A DNA stretch of 64,000 nucleotides, from NCBI GenBank assembly GCA_963837485.1, contig CAWINP010000008.1, positions 310,001 through 374,000 on the forward strand, given 5' to 3'. Source of the DNA: Solirubrobacter sp963837485. GTDB lineage: Bacteria; Actinomycetota; Thermoleophilia; Solirubrobacterales; Solirubrobacteraceae. The first letter of the stretch is position 1. Every line of letters starts with the position of its first letter. Shown piece by piece: positions 7,014 to 19,139 of this stretch. The notes under the pieces were generated by a model. That model did not search any database. It was not told the origin of the DNA and saw only the letters and a program-made list of their open reading frames with translations. Both the position numbers and the translations under genes were made by a program.

Positions 7014-9512
7014 TCACACCGTGACGGACGCGCGCCGCCGCCGCCGCCGCCGCGGCAGCGGGAGCGCCGCGCGCCGCTCGGCGAGCACGAGCACCGCCGG
7101 AAGCACCGCGAGCACGCCGGCCAGCGACACGCTCAGATCGACGACCGTGACCAGGCCGAAGTCGCGCAGCATCGCGACGTCGGACGCGATCAGAACCGCG
7201 AAGCCGGCGATCGCGGTGACGCCGGAGGCGAGCACCGCCGCGCCGGTGGAGCGGTACGTGCGGGCAAGCGCCTCGGCGACGTCGTGCGCCGAGCGCTCCT
7301 GGAGGTACCGCGCCGCCAGCAGCACCGCGAACTCGGTCGAGATCGCGATCACCAGCGCGCTCAGCGCCGCCGACAGCGGGTTCAGCGACACGCCGAGCAC
7401 CCACAGCAGCAGCGTCGACCAGCCCGTGGCCAGCGCGATCGGCACCAGAGGGACCCACGCGCGCTCAAACGAGCGGTAGACGGCGAGCAGCGCGGCGAAC
7501 ACGGCGAGCAGGCCGAGCAGCGTCGTGCCGAGCCGGCGCAGCGGATCCGACAGCGCGTGATTGGCGTCCGCGGCCAGGACCGGCAGCCCGGCGAGCCTTG
7601 CTCGCACGCCCGCGGGCGGATGCAGCGTCGAGCGCATGTCCTGCATCACCTTGCGCTGGTTCTCGAGCGAGTCGAGCCGGATCCCGAACGCGAGCACCGC
7701 GGTGCGCCGGTCCGGGGTGATCGCGGCGCGCGAGAAGTACGCCGGCACCGCGTCGAGCAGCGCCCGCACCTGCGCACGCGTCGCCGCCGAGCCGGGCGCG
7801 CGGAAGAGGTCGGGCAGCGAGAGCGCCGGGCACAGCGCCGCGTGCCCGCAGCCGCGCTCGGCCGAGTAGCCGTGCCGCTTGAGCACGGCGGTCTGGTAGG
7901 CGCGCATCCAGGCGACGACCTTCGGGTCGGTGAGGTCGCGCGCCTGGACGAGGACGTCGACCTCGCCGGCGACGCCGGTGTCGCGCTGGAGCGCGTCGAG
8001 GTCGCGGACGGCGCGCAGGTCCTGCGGCACGAGGCGCGGCAGGTCGGACACGACCGACGTCTGGGTCTCCAGCGCCCAGCCGCCGGCGGCGAGAATGAGG
8101 GCGACGCCGAGGACGCGCGCGGGGTGGCGCACGACGGCGCCGATGAGGCGCACGAGAGCGGTGGCGGAGATGCGCGGGCGCAGACGCGTCGCGCCGTCGA
8201 CCAGCTCCCCCGCCCCGCGCAGCGAGCGCGCGAGCACGCCGTCGGATCGCGGGACCGACAGCGCCGCGCGCACGACCGTCAGCGCAAGCCCCAGCCCCAC
8301 GCCGACGCCGACGATCAGCAGCGCGCCGAACCCGCGCACCATCGGCACCGGCGACAGCAGCAGCACGAGGAAGCCGGCGGCCGTGGACAGCGCCGCGACC
8401 GCGATCGTCTCCACGCGCGCACCGGACTGGCACTGGATCGCGTAGTCGACGACCAGTCCGAGCAGGATCGGGACGACCGCGATCGAGGCCAGCGTCAGCG
8501 GGAGCCCGACCAGCGCCAGCCCGCCGAACACCACCGCGCAGGCCGCCAGCGCGACCGCCAGCGGCAGCAGCCGCAGCCGCGCCCGGAACAGCAGCACCAG
8601 CACGAGCGCCATCACCACGACCGCGATCGCCAGCAGCCGCAGCGTCGAGCCGGCCAGCGTCGATGCGAGGTCATCCGCCAGCACCGGCGCGCCGGTGACG
8701 ACGTAGGTCGCACCGCCGGACAGCTTCCACTGCGGCATCCGCACCGCATCCCGCACCAGCGCGATCGCCCGCGAGCGCTGCGCATCCGAGAGCCCCGGCT
8801 TCAACCGCACCGAGATCAGCGCCGACGACTGCGACGGGAACAGGTACGCGAAGCGCGCCTTCGGCACGCGCGCGCCGCGCGCCGGATCGAACACGAGCTG
8901 GTAGACGAAGTCCGGGTCGTTGAGCCGCGGCGCGCCCGTCAGGTTGAGCCCGTACTTCGTGTTGAGCGCGATCAGGTCGCGCGCGAACTGCGCGTACACG
9001 AGCCGCGCCGCGCCGTCGGCGAGCCGCGCCGCCTCCGCCTTCGGCTTCCCCTCGGCGAGCGCCAGCTTGCGCGCCGCCGCCGCGGCGCGATCCGCCTGCG
9101 CCGCCCGCGCGCGCGTCTGCGCCTGCAACTGGACGGTGATCTGCTCGACCGCGGAGTTGACGAACGTCCCCGGCCCGTACACGACCTGGACCGCCCGCAG
9201 CGAGGCCAGGCGCCCGCACGCGCCCGCCGCCACCGCTCCGCGCGGCACGTTCCCGGACAGGCACCCCTCGACCCCCACGAGCCGGTTCAGGTCCGCGGTC
9301 AGCATCATCCGCGTCAGGTCACCGCGCACGAGCACGTAGACCGCGTCGTCGCCGAACTTCTCGTGCGCCACCCGCGTCGCGTCTCCCGACGAGCCCACGA
9401 GCGTCCCCGTGGCCGCCGAGGGCGACAGCCGCAGCGCCAGCAGGGCGCCGCCGGCCGCGATCGCGAGCACGGCGGCGAGAACGACCCAGGGCCTACTTGA
9501 GCGCGTTGACAT
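7014..9512 (-). CDS. MmpL/RND-superfamily (HAE3-like) transporter
   Basis: The protein is 832 aa from an ATG at 9512, which overlaps the preceding MCE gene by 20 nt. It has the RND layout: an N-terminal TM helix, a periplasmic domain of about 250 residues, five or six helices (LVVDYAIQ in the conserved TM4 position), a second TM helix and periplasmic domain, then a final helix block with ISTEFAVLLAARY. The C-terminus is very basic. MmpL proteins export lipids using the proton gradient. Its position as last gene of an Mce import operon suggests lipid traffic across the same envelope. Substrate and direction are inference. Confidence 0.88.
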   Translation of the reverse strand: MSTRSSRPWVVLAAVLAIAAGGALLALRLSPSAATGTLVGSSGDATRVAHEKFGDDAVYVLVRGDLTRMMLTADLNRLVGVEGCLSGNVPRGAVAAGACGRLASLRAVQVVYGPGTFVNSAVEQITVQLQAQTRARAAQADRAAAAARKLALAEGKPKAEAARLADGAARLVYAQFARDLIALNTKYGLNLTGAPRLNDPDFVYQLVFDPARGARVPKARFAYLFPSQSSALISVRLKPGLSDAQRSRAIALVRDAVRMPQWKLSGGATYVVTGAPVLADDLASTLAGSTLRLLAIAVVVMALVLVLLFRARLRLLPLAVALAACAVVFGGLALVGLPLTLASIAVVPILLGLVVDYAIQCQSGARVETIAVAALSTAAGFLVLLLSPVPMVRGFGALLIVGVGVGLGLALTVVRAALSVPRSDGVLARSLRGAGELVDGATRLRPRISATALVRLIGAVVRHPARVLGVALILAAGGWALETQTSVVSDLPRLVPQDLRAVRDLDALQRDTGVAGEVDVLVQARDLTDPKVVAWMRAYQTAVLKRHGYSAERGCGHAALCPALSLPDLFRAPGSAATRAQVRALLDAVPAYFSRAAITPDRRTAVLAFGIRLDSLENQRKVMQDMRSTLHPPAGVRARLAGLPVLAADANHALSDPLRRLGTTLLGLLAVFAALLAVYRSFERAWVPLVPIALATGWSTLLLWVLGVSLNPLSAALSALVIAISTEFAVLLAARYLQERSAHDVAEALARTYRSTGAAVLASGVTAIAGFAVLIASDVAMLRDFGLVTVVDLSVSLAGVLAVLPAVLVLAERRAALPLPRRRRRRRASVTV

Positions 9513-11073
9513 GCGGGTACTGCGACTTGGAGCCGTTGAAGTCGAACGGCCCCTGCTTCTTGCACGGCGACGCCAGCGCACTCGCGCCCGCGCCGTCGCC
9601 GAACGCGTAATGCTGGATCTGCTGCAGCAGGCTGTTCGGGATCAGCGCCTGCGCCTGGTCAGGCGTGAGCGGAACCTGCGGGATCGGCGGCAGCGCGATC
9701 CCGGTCGCGTCGCTCACCGTCTGCGTCACCGCGTTGGTCACGTCGATCGGCACGTTGGTCAGCGTCGGCAGCGCGTTGGACGCCGTGCACTGGCGGTCCT
9801 CGTACACCGGCAGGCCGGTCTTGAGCTCGTCGAAGCCGTTCGGGAGCCGGTACGGGTTCGGCCGGTTGGTCGGCAGCCGGCGCGGATAGACGGCGAGGTT
9901 CTCCGGATTCAGCGGGTTCGTCGTGCGCAGGTAGTGCAGCGACGAGACCGGGTCCTTGGCCTGCGTCGCCGCCGCCGAGTTCGCGAAGAACGACGTCAGC
10001 TCGCGCTTGCTCGTCCCGAGGTACTGGATCATCGGCGTCAGCTGCTGGGTCGCCGGCAAGAGCTGGGCGATCAGCGGGCGCGAGTCCTCGAGCACCTTCT
10101 CGGCCGCGGGGAAGCCCTTGACCGAGGCGTCGATCAGCGGTTGCAGCTGCTCGAGCAGGTCCCGCAGATCCGGCGCCACGTCGGCGAGGTCGCGCAGCGT
10201 CGGCGACAGCTCGCGCGCCGCCGGCCGCAGCTGCGTCACCAGCGGATCGGTCTGCTTCGAGAACTCGGTCAGCCGCGCCAGCGTGGTGCGCGACTCGTCC
10301 TCGAACGTCGGCAGTGCCCGGAACGCCGCCTTGAGCTCCTCGTCGCGCGACGCGGTGGTCGAGAACACCGTGTTGGTGTTCTGGATCAGCGAGCGCAGCT
10401 GGCCGTCGCGCTCGTTCAGCGCCCCGAACACGACGCCGGTGTTGGAGATCAGGCGCGAGAGCGCGCCCTCCTGGCGATTGAGGATCGAGACAAGCGTCGC
10501 CGTGTCGTCGGCGAACGGCCCGAGGTTGCCGAGCGCGTCGTTGAGGTCCTGCCCGCGGTCGGCGATCGCTTCGCCCTGCGCCTGCATCCACTGCTGGAAA
10601 GCGGCCCGCGTCGCCGGATCGAACGCGCGGATGATCTCGTCCAGCTCGACGGTGTCGGAGACCTGCGACGCCGGCAGCATGCCGCCCTCGCCGACGTACC
10701 CGGCGCTCCGGTTGCCGGGCGTGAGCTCCACGTAGGTCTCGCCCAGCAGCGTCTTCTGGCGCAGGATCGCCCGGGCGTTCTTCGGCAGCGGCGCGTACTT
10801 GGCGTCGAGCTGGATCGTCACGTCGGCGCGCCCGGTGTGCTTGTCGGACGTGATCACCTTGACCTTGCCGACCGGCACGCCGGAGATCCGCACGTCGGCC
10901 TCGCGCGAGAGCTGGCCGACCTCGGCGAACGACGTGTGGAAGCGGTAGCCCTTCGGCTTCAGCGGCACCGAGCCGCCGAACGCGAGCCACAGGAACAGCA
11001 GCAGGCCGAAGCACGACAGCGCGAATATCACCATCGCGGCGATGCGTCCGAAGGAGGGCGCGGACTTGACCAT
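9493..11073 (-). CDS. MCE-family protein (sixth of six in the operon)
   Basis: The protein is 526 aa. An ATG at 11073 overlaps the previous stop by one base. One TM helix (about residues 12-35) is followed by an MCE domain at about 45-125 (VRISGVPVGKVKVITS, QKTLLGETYVELTPG) and a long helical region to about 360. A Pro/Asn-rich tail ends ...SQYPHVNALK and holds two cysteines (RQCTAS and ASPCKKQ). MCE proteins form hexameric rings or tunnels for lipid passage; six different ones in a row suggest a hetero-hexamer. A much longer upstream extension of the frame is antisense-like, so the ATG next to the previous stop is preferred. Confidence 0.9.
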   Translation of the reverse strand: MVKSAPSFGRIAAMVIFALSCFGLLLFLWLAFGGSVPLKPKGYRFHTSFAEVGQLSREADVRISGVPVGKVKVITSDKHTGRADVTIQLDAKYAPLPKNARAILRQKTLLGETYVELTPGNRSAGYVGEGGMLPASQVSDTVELDEIIRAFDPATRAAFQQWMQAQGEAIADRGQDLNDALGNLGPFADDTATLVSILNRQEGALSRLISNTGVVFGALNERDGQLRSLIQNTNTVFSTTASRDEELKAAFRALPTFEDESRTTLARLTEFSKQTDPLVTQLRPAARELSPTLRDLADVAPDLRDLLEQLQPLIDASVKGFPAAEKVLEDSRPLIAQLLPATQQLTPMIQYLGTSKRELTSFFANSAAATQAKDPVSSLHYLRTTNPLNPENLAVYPRRLPTNRPNPYRLPNGFDELKTGLPVYEDRQCTASNALPTLTNVPIDVTNAVTQTVSDATGIALPPIPQVPLTPDQAQALIPNSLLQQIQHYAFGDGAGASALASPCKKQGPFDFNGSKSQYPHVNALK

Positions 11074-12422
11074 CAGCCGCCGCCTCCCGCCGCGGACGTC
11101 GAGCTCGGGCAGATCTGCTGCTCGGTCGGCGCGTTGAGCAGCTGGACGAGCGTGCCGAGCTGCGGGTTGGCCTGCGTGACCGCCGTCAGCAGCTGCGCGG
11201 TCTGGCACGAGAGGACGATCAGGCCGCGGCGGATCGGCCCGTGCGCGTCCTGGCTGGCGAAGATCGCGTTGCCCGCGTGGTTGACCCACGACTGCCAGAA
11301 GAGGAAGCCCTCCTCCTTGTCGCCGGGCGGGTTGTAGGCGACCTCGTTGAGCAGCCGGTTGACGACGTTGAACGTGCGCGTGAGGTCCGGCGTCGTCGCC
11401 GCGAGGTCGCGCATCGCCGGCCGCAGTTCCTTGACCGTCGGCAGGGCGGCGCGCGCGAACGGGCGCAGCTCGTCCTTGATGATCGGCGTCGTCTGGCGCA
11501 GGAACGGCCGCGTCTGGCGCAGCGACGGACCGAGCGCGCGGGCGCCGGGCCGCAGCGCCTCCAGCGTCGGCCCCAGCTCGGACGCCATCGCGTCGACCTT
11601 GCCGAGCGCCGACTGCGTCGTGCTCAGCGCGCCCGGCAGCTTGCGCAGCGTCGAGCGCAGCGCCGCGTCCTGGCTGGCCAGCGACGCGAACACGGCGTTG
11701 GAGTTCTGCACGAAGCCCGCGAGCTGCGTGTCGCGCTTGCCCAGCTCGTCGGTGAGCAGCGAGAAGTTGTGCACGACGCGCGAGAGGTTGCGCCGCCGCA
11801 GCGCGAGCCCCTCGTTGATCTGGCGCGCGTACCTCGCGGTCGGCTGAATGCGCCGGATCGCGGCGGCGAGCTGGCGCCCCTTGACCGGCCCGCCGATGCC
11901 CTGGGCCCCGTCATTGAGCAGCAGCTGCAGGTAGTCGCGCGTGTCGGTGTCCAGCGAGGAGAGGATCTCGTCGAGGTTGACGTCGGGCAGCGTCTGCGAG
12001 ACCGGGATCACGCCGTTCTGCGGCAGCGGCCCGGTCGCCTTGTCGCCCGGGGTGAGCTCGGCGACCATGTCCTTGAGGCCGGTCTTCGGGCGCAGGAGGA
12101 CCGTGGCGTTGCGGTAGATCCGGTCCTGGAAGCGCGGCTGCACCTTCATGCCGACGATCGCCTTGCCGTCCTTGAGCTTGACCGACGTGATCTCGCCGAC
12201 CTCGACGCCGGCGATGTTGACGGTCTGCCCCTGGCCCGGGGTGACCGCCTGCGCGGTCGACATCTCGGCCGAGAACGTGAAGGAGTCCGAGCCGACCACC
12301 GGCACCCAGCCGGGGAGCGCGAGCCGCTGCTTGGAGAGGATCGGGATCGCGACGGCGAACGCGATCACGACCAGGACGATGATCGCCGCGAAGTCGCGCC
12401 AGTGCTTGCGGATCGCGGTCAC
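11073..12422 (-). CDS. MCE-family protein (fifth of six)
   Basis: The protein is 449 aa from a GTG at 12422 that overlaps the upstream stop as GTGA. The N-terminal helix at about 12-30 is followed by an MCE domain (VNIAGVEVGEITSVKLKDG, VLLRPKTGLKDMVAELTPG). The helical domain spans about 130-350 and contains many evenly spaced Leu and Arg residues. A short C-terminal domain has the pair CQTAQ and QICPS, and the protein ends in Gly-Gly-Gly-Gly. It is the shortest tail among the later members of the set. Confidence 0.9.
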   Translation of the reverse strand: MTAIRKHWRDFAAIIVLVVIAFAVAIPILSKQRLALPGWVPVVGSDSFTFSAEMSTAQAVTPGQGQTVNIAGVEVGEITSVKLKDGKAIVGMKVQPRFQDRIYRNATVLLRPKTGLKDMVAELTPGDKATGPLPQNGVIPVSQTLPDVNLDEILSSLDTDTRDYLQLLLNDGAQGIGGPVKGRQLAAAIRRIQPTARYARQINEGLALRRRNLSRVVHNFSLLTDELGKRDTQLAGFVQNSNAVFASLASQDAALRSTLRKLPGALSTTQSALGKVDAMASELGPTLEALRPGARALGPSLRQTRPFLRQTTPIIKDELRPFARAALPTVKELRPAMRDLAATTPDLTRTFNVVNRLLNEVAYNPPGDKEEGFLFWQSWVNHAGNAIFASQDAHGPIRRGLIVLSCQTAQLLTAVTQANPQLGTLVQLLNAPTEQQICPSSTSAAGGGG

Positions 12423-13945
12423 CGCGCCTGCTCCGAGCTCTTGGACCCGAACGGGTGCAGCTTCGCGCGCACGGCCTGCAGGTCGGCCTCGCGCTTGAGC
12501 TTGGCCTGCGGCGTCTTGACCTGCGCGGTCGTCGCCGGCGCGCCCGTGGGGTTCGACTTCGCCGCGGCCGGGCCGTTGAGGTCCGGCAGCTGGTTCTTGT
12601 AACAGGGGAAGTCGGGCTTGTAGGGCGGGCGCTTGCCCGGATCGGCCGGCCGGTTGCCGAGCGGCACCTGCACGTTGTTGCCGAACACCTCGCCGGAGTT
12701 CGCGCTCTTGGAGCCCAGCGACACCGTCTGCGAGCCGCCGCCGACCTGGAAGCGCACGTACATGCCGTTGCCGTCGGTGTTCTGGCCCTCGCCCGAGAGG
12801 CCGACGAGCGCGTAGAAGAACTCCTTGTAGTTCTCCACGCCGGTCGTGAACTCGTCCTTGATGACGACGTCGCCGGTCGGGAGCACGACGTCGCGCACGC
12901 ACTTGGAGGCGAGGTCGGTCAGCGGCAGCAGCTCCTCCGCGCGGTCGATCAGCCGAGCCAGGTCGGCGGTCGCCGGCGAGAGCTCCTCGGCGAGGCCGCC
13001 GAGCTCCTGCTTGCTCACGAGCTTGCGCGTCTGGGCGATCCACGGGAACGCGGCGTCGATCGTGGCCGGCGTCTCCCGCACGCCGGGCAGGATCTCGCGC
13101 GCGAACGCGCGCGTCGGCGGGAACGCGGCGTTGAGCGAGCTCAGCGCCGAGTTCGCGCTGCGCAGCGTCGGCGCCAGCAGGCGGATCGAGTCCGACAGGT
13201 TGCCGGACTCGCTCGCGAACGCGGCCATCGTCGTGTTGAGGTTGGTGATCAGCCCCTGCAGCTGGCTCTCGTTGCGGTCCAGCGCCTCGGCCGTGCGCGC
13301 GGTGCCGCGGATCAGGCGGCTGACGTCGCGCCCCGGCTCGGTGCCGAGCAGCGCCTCGAACACCTGCGCGCTCGAGCGCTCGGCGGACGGGATGTCGTCA
13401 TAGGCGTCGTTGAACGACTGCGCCGCCGTCTTGCCCCGGACCTTGTCGTTGAGCGCCGTCGAGACGCCGTCGAGCACGCTCTTGAGGTCCTCGCGCGAGT
13501 CGCTCTGCAGCGAGGTGAGCACCTGGTCGAGCTGGACGGGCGTCGCGGTCTGGGAGATCTTCAGCGTGTCGCCCGAGTCCATCGACGGCGCCTGCGGCGT
13601 GCCCGGCTTGAGGTCGACGAAGAAGTTGCCCTCGAGGAAGATGCGCGGGCGGATCTTCGCCGTCGCGTCCTCGTGGATCGGCAGCGCGGAGTCCTTGAGC
13701 TCCATCACCAGCACCGCGGAGTTGGTCCCCTGCAGCGGCTCGATCTTCTTGACCTTGCCGACGTCGACGCCGGCGATCCGCACCGGCGAGTTGGGCCGGA
13801 TCGAGTTCGCGGACTCAAACTGCGCCTTGAGCACGTACCCGTGCGTGAACGGGATGTCCTTCGTGAAGCCGAAGTAGCCGATGACGGCGAGCACCAGCAC
13901 GGCCATCAGCCCGACGAAGGCGTTCGAGCGCTTGGGCGTCCTCAT
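12419..13945 (-). CDS. MCE-family protein (fourth of six)
   Basis: The protein is 508 aa from an ATG at 13945 (ATGA overlap with the gene before). The TM helix lies at about 10-30 (VGLMAVLVLAVIGYFGF). The MCE domain is at about 35-120 (VRIAGVDVGKVKKIEP, PRIFLEGNFFVDLKPG). A helical domain of about 270 residues is followed by a C-terminal domain containing NYKEFFYALVGLSGEGQN and YVRFQVGGG, then a basic Ala/Lys tail. The conserved C-terminal domain suggests an outward contact surface. It belongs to the single Mce transcription unit. Confidence 0.9.
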   Translation of the reverse strand: MRTPKRSNAFVGLMAVLVLAVIGYFGFTKDIPFTHGYVLKAQFESANSIRPNSPVRIAGVDVGKVKKIEPLQGTNSAVLVMELKDSALPIHEDATAKIRPRIFLEGNFFVDLKPGTPQAPSMDSGDTLKISQTATPVQLDQVLTSLQSDSREDLKSVLDGVSTALNDKVRGKTAAQSFNDAYDDIPSAERSSAQVFEALLGTEPGRDVSRLIRGTARTAEALDRNESQLQGLITNLNTTMAAFASESGNLSDSIRLLAPTLRSANSALSSLNAAFPPTRAFAREILPGVRETPATIDAAFPWIAQTRKLVSKQELGGLAEELSPATADLARLIDRAEELLPLTDLASKCVRDVVLPTGDVVIKDEFTTGVENYKEFFYALVGLSGEGQNTDGNGMYVRFQVGGGSQTVSLGSKSANSGEVFGNNVQVPLGNRPADPGKRPPYKPDFPCYKNQLPDLNGPAAAKSNPTGAPATTAQVKTPQAKLKREADLQAVRAKLHPFGSKSSEQAR

Positions 13946-15332
13946 TGCCCGTCCGTCCTCGCCGGCTGGGTGCCGGGAACGTTGCTGACGACGGTCTTGC
14001 CGATCGCGTACGGCTCGTTGCCCGCCTCGCACTCCTTCGGCTGGCCGGGCGACGCCGTGTTCGGGTACGGGTTCGTGTGGACGTGGTTGTCCTGCGTCGG
14101 GCCGTCGGAGGGCGCCGCGGCGGGACCGCCCTCGCCGTTCGGGCCCTGCGGCGTGGTGACGATGATGAACCGCTGCCAGGTGCCGTTGCGGTCGCCCTCG
14201 CTCAGCAGCGACGAGATGTTGCGGAAGAACAGCGTCACGTAGTTGCACTGGATCTGCGCCGGCGCGAGGAAGTCGAGCGTCGGCTGCAGCTCCTTGACGG
14301 CCTTCGTCGTGCCCTTGATGCCCTGCGGGACCAGCGGGTCGTTGGAGAACGTGCGCAGCTCTCCGAGCAGCGACTCCAGGCGCTTGTTCAGCGGCGGCGT
14401 CTTCGGCAGGACCTCGATGCCGGCGCCGAGCGCGTCCGACAGCGCCGGTGCCGCGGTCTTGAGCGCGCTCACGCCGGGCCGCAGCTCGCGCATCAGGCCC
14501 TCGGTGTTGGCGAGGAACGGGCGCTGCTGGGGGAAGTCCTGGATCGCCTCGTCGAGCGCCGGCTTGCCCTTGGTGATCGAGTCCTGGATGAACGGGCGCG
14601 CGACCTCGTTGAGCGCCGACATCGTCGCGTCGACGTTCGTGAACAGCGACGCGTTGGTCTCCGCCACCGGCGCCAGGAGCGCGTTGAACGTGGCGAGCTG
14701 GAAGACGAAGTTGCGCAGCTGCGTGTCCGGCGCCGCGAGGTTCTGCATCACCGGGATGACGTCGCGCAGCAGCGGCCGGAACGCGCCGATCGCCGTGTTG
14801 AGCGACTCGCCGCGGCCGGCCAACGCGGTGCCGAACCCCTGCAGGTTCTGCTGCGCCGCGTCACGCGTCTTGGCGTCGAACATGTTGAAGAACTCGTCGA
14901 GCTCGACCGGCTCGCGCGCCTGCCCGAGCCGGATCGTGTCGCCGTCGGCGAACGTGCGCGAGGAGTGCCCGCGAGTGATCTCGACGTACTTGAGGCCGAG
15001 CGCCGAGCGCGGCCGCACCAGCAGCGTCGAGTCGACCGGCAGCGGGCCTGCGCCCTTGTCGAGCTTGAGCCCGAGGACCGCGATCACGGCGCCGTCCTGC
15101 TCGGTCTTCGGCGTGATCGAGGAGACCGTGCCGACGCGCGAGCCGCCGATCTTGACGTCGTTGCCGACGACCAGGTTGGCGGCGCTGGGCATCTCCGCCT
15201 TCAGCTGGTAGGTCGGCACGAACGGCAGGCCCTGGTTGGCGTTGTAGGACAGGAAGACGGCGACGATCATCACGAGGATCGTGGCCGCGCCGATCAGGAC
15301 CGGGTTCCCAGCGATACCTGAGCTGCGCGAGC

Positions 15333-15336
<4 letters not shown>
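13942..15336 (-). CDS. MCE-family protein (third of six)
   Basis: The protein is 464 aa with an N-terminal TM helix at about 13-30. The MCE domain has VKIGGSRVGTVSSITP and SALGLKYVEITRG; a long insertion between strands (PKTEQDGAVIAVLGLKLDKG) distinguishes it from its neighbours. The helical region is followed by QIQCNYVTLFFRNISSLLSE, a segment matched in spirit in the fourth and second members, and by a Pro/Gly-rich tail. Joints on both sides are 4-nt ATGA overlaps. The role is as a subunit of the Mce lipid channel. Confidence 0.9.
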
Positions 15337-16951
<1,615 letters not shown>

Positions 16952-16955
<4 letters not shown>

Positions 16956-18295
16956 GGTCCCGGCGGCACCTGGCTCGGATCGCAGTCGAGGTTGCCGCTC
17001 TGATCGCGGAACGGCGCCGAGGAGTCCGGCGGGATCTGGCTCGCCGTGCCCGGGCAGCGGCGGAGCATGAACTGCTGCAGCCCGTCGAGGCGCTGGGAGA
17101 CCGGCAGCGGCACGAGCGCCTGACCGGTCGGCAGGTCGCGGAGCTGGAACGCGTTGAAGATCGGCTGGATGCGCGCGTAGTGGCCGTTGGCGTCGTAGTT
17201 GGCGGCGCCGGCGCCGAAGTCGCGGAACCAGCCGACCAGCTCGGGGATGTACGGCCGCACGAACTCGAGCACCGGCTGGCTCTTCTTCAGCGCGCCGGTG
17301 CCGCTGCTGAACGCCGGGCTGGCGATCCGCTGGAAGCCCGGCAGCTTGCGCGTCGCCTCGACGAGGTCGTTGTCGGCCCCGGGCCGGCGGACGAGCGTCG
17401 AGAGATCGGCGATCGTCGGCTTGGCGTCGCGCACCAGCGGGCGCAGCTCGCGCAGGAACGGCGCCAGGTCCTTGGTCGCGACCTTGGACTCCGCGACCAG
17501 CGGGTCGAGGTCGTCGAGCGTCGAGCGCAGGTTCACGAACGTCGAGTTCGCGCGCCGCAGCGTCGTCGGAAGCAGCGCCAGCGCCTCCGACAGCGCGCGG
17601 TTCTCCGACGCGATCGCTCCCGTGGTGGCGTTCGCGTTGCCGACCAGCGCGGAGAGGTCGTCGCGCTTCTCCGCGACCGTCGTCACGGTGCGCGAGGAGG
17701 AGACGAGCAAGCGCGTCAGGTCGCCCTCGTCGGCGGTCGCCTCGTTGACCAGCCGGCGCGCGCTCGAGAGCAGCGGGTTGAAGTACTTCGTCGACTCGGC
17801 AGCCTCCGTCGCCTTGCCCTGGTACTGGGTGGAGAAGCCCTTGATCAGGCCCTGGAGGTCCTTGCGCGCCTTCGGGTCGAGCGCGTTGAAGAGCTGGTCG
17901 AGGTCGACCGCGGTCGTCGTCTGCGACGTGTCGAGCACGGCGCCGTCGCCGAGCTGCGCGCTGGTGCCGGGCGCCGGCGAGAGCGCCACGTAGCGGTTCG
18001 CGATGCCCGACAGCGAGGTCAGCCGGATGATCGCCGTCGTCCCCTCGCGCAGCGGCGCGTAGGGCTCGTCGACGCTGACCTTCACCGCCGCCCGGTTGTT
18101 GGACGTGAGCGAGATCGCCTTCACGCTTCCGACCGCCCGCCCGCCGATCTGCACGTTGTCGCCCTTCACCAGCTGGCCCGCGTTCTCGAAGATCAGCGTG
18201 TACTGGTGGCCGTTGTCGCGCAGCGCAAACTGCCACGCCGCGAGAACGGCAACGAGGAAGACGCCGAGGGCGACTGCGCCGCGGGCGAGCGTCAC
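16952..18295 (-). CDS. MCE-family protein (first of six)
   Basis: The protein is 447 aa from a GTG at 18295, 4 nt after the ATPase stop. A hydrophobic N-terminus (about 4-25) precedes the MCE domain (VQIGGRAVGSVKAISL, LTSLSGIANRYVALSP). The helical domain extends to about 350, and the C-terminal domain contains GHYARIQPIFNAFQL and two cysteines (RRCPG, DCDPS). The short form of the MCE strand region and its place directly after the ATPase make it the likely first subunit assembled. Confidence 0.9.
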
Positions 18296-18299
18296 GCGC

Positions 18300-19139
18300 T
18301 CACTCCATGCCCAGAGGACCCTGCGAGGCCCCGGCCAGGAACTGGTTGACGAACTGGTTGTCGGAGTTGAAGAGCTCTTCCGCCGGCCCGGACTCGACGA
18401 TCCGGCCCTTCCACAGCACCGCGATGTACTCGGCGACGCGCTTGGCGGACATGATGTCGTGCGTGATCACGACGTAGGCGCCGCCGTTCTCCTCGTGGAT
18501 CTCCTTGATCAGCTCGCACAGCAGCGCGGTGCGGACCGGATCCAGTCCCGAGTCGGGCTCGTCGAAGAGCACGATGTCGGGGTCGAGCACGAGCGCGCGC
18601 GCGAAGCCGGCGCGCTTGCGCATCCCGCCCGAGAGCTCGTTGGGCATCTTGTCGCTGGAGCCCTCGAGGCCGACCTCGCGCAGGCGCTGGTTGACGATCT
18701 CCTCGATCTCGACCTCGGCCTTGTCGGTGTGCTGGCGCAGCGGGAAGGCGACGTTGTCCCACAGGTTCATCGAGCCGAACAGCGCGCCGTCCTGGAACAG
18801 GACGCCGAACTTCTTGCGCATCTCGAACAGCTCTTCGTCCTTCATCCCGGGCACGGACTCGCCGTGCACGAGCACGTCGCCCGAGTCGGGATACAGCAGC
18901 CCGACCATGTGCTTGATGCAGACGGACTTCCCGGTGCCGGACGGCCCGAGGATCATCGAGATCTTGTCGTCGGGGATCTCCATGTTGAGCCCGCGCAGGA
19001 TCTTGTTGCGCCCGAACGCCTTGTGGACCTCGATGAACTCCACCGCAGCGGGCGCGCCCGAAGGACGCTTCTTGCCCGTGTGCCACTTGTATTCGTCGTC
19101 TGGCTCCGTCCGGATCGCCGGCTCTTCGCTCATCGTCAT
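18300..19139 (-). CDS. ABC transporter ATPase of the Mce/Mla lipid transporter (MlaF/Mkl-like)
   Basis: The protein is 279 aa. It has Walker A GPSGTGKS, Q-loop LFQDGALF, signature LSGGMRKR, Walker B IVLFDEPDSGLD and switch histidine VITHD. LSGGMRKR and the FQDGALF context are characteristic of MlaF/Mkl ATPases, which power MlaE/YrbE permeases. An N-terminal extension of about 30 residues precedes the domain. In mycobacteria the equivalent ATPase (Mkl) is encoded away from the mce operons; here it lies between the permeases and the MCE genes, overlapping the permease stop by 4 nt. A second ATG two codons in is an alternative start. Confidence 0.93.
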   Translation of the reverse strand: MTMSEEPAIRTEPDDEYKWHTGKKRPSGAPAAVEFIEVHKAFGRNKILRGLNMEIPDDKISMILGPSGTGKSVCIKHMVGLLYPDSGDVLVHGESVPGMKDEELFEMRKKFGVLFQDGALFGSMNLWDNVAFPLRQHTDKAEVEIEEIVNQRLREVGLEGSSDKMPNELSGGMRKRAGFARALVLDPDIVLFDEPDSGLDPVRTALLCELIKEIHEENGGAYVVITHDIMSAKRVAEYIAVLWKGRIVESGPAEELFNSDNQFVNQFLAGASQGPLGME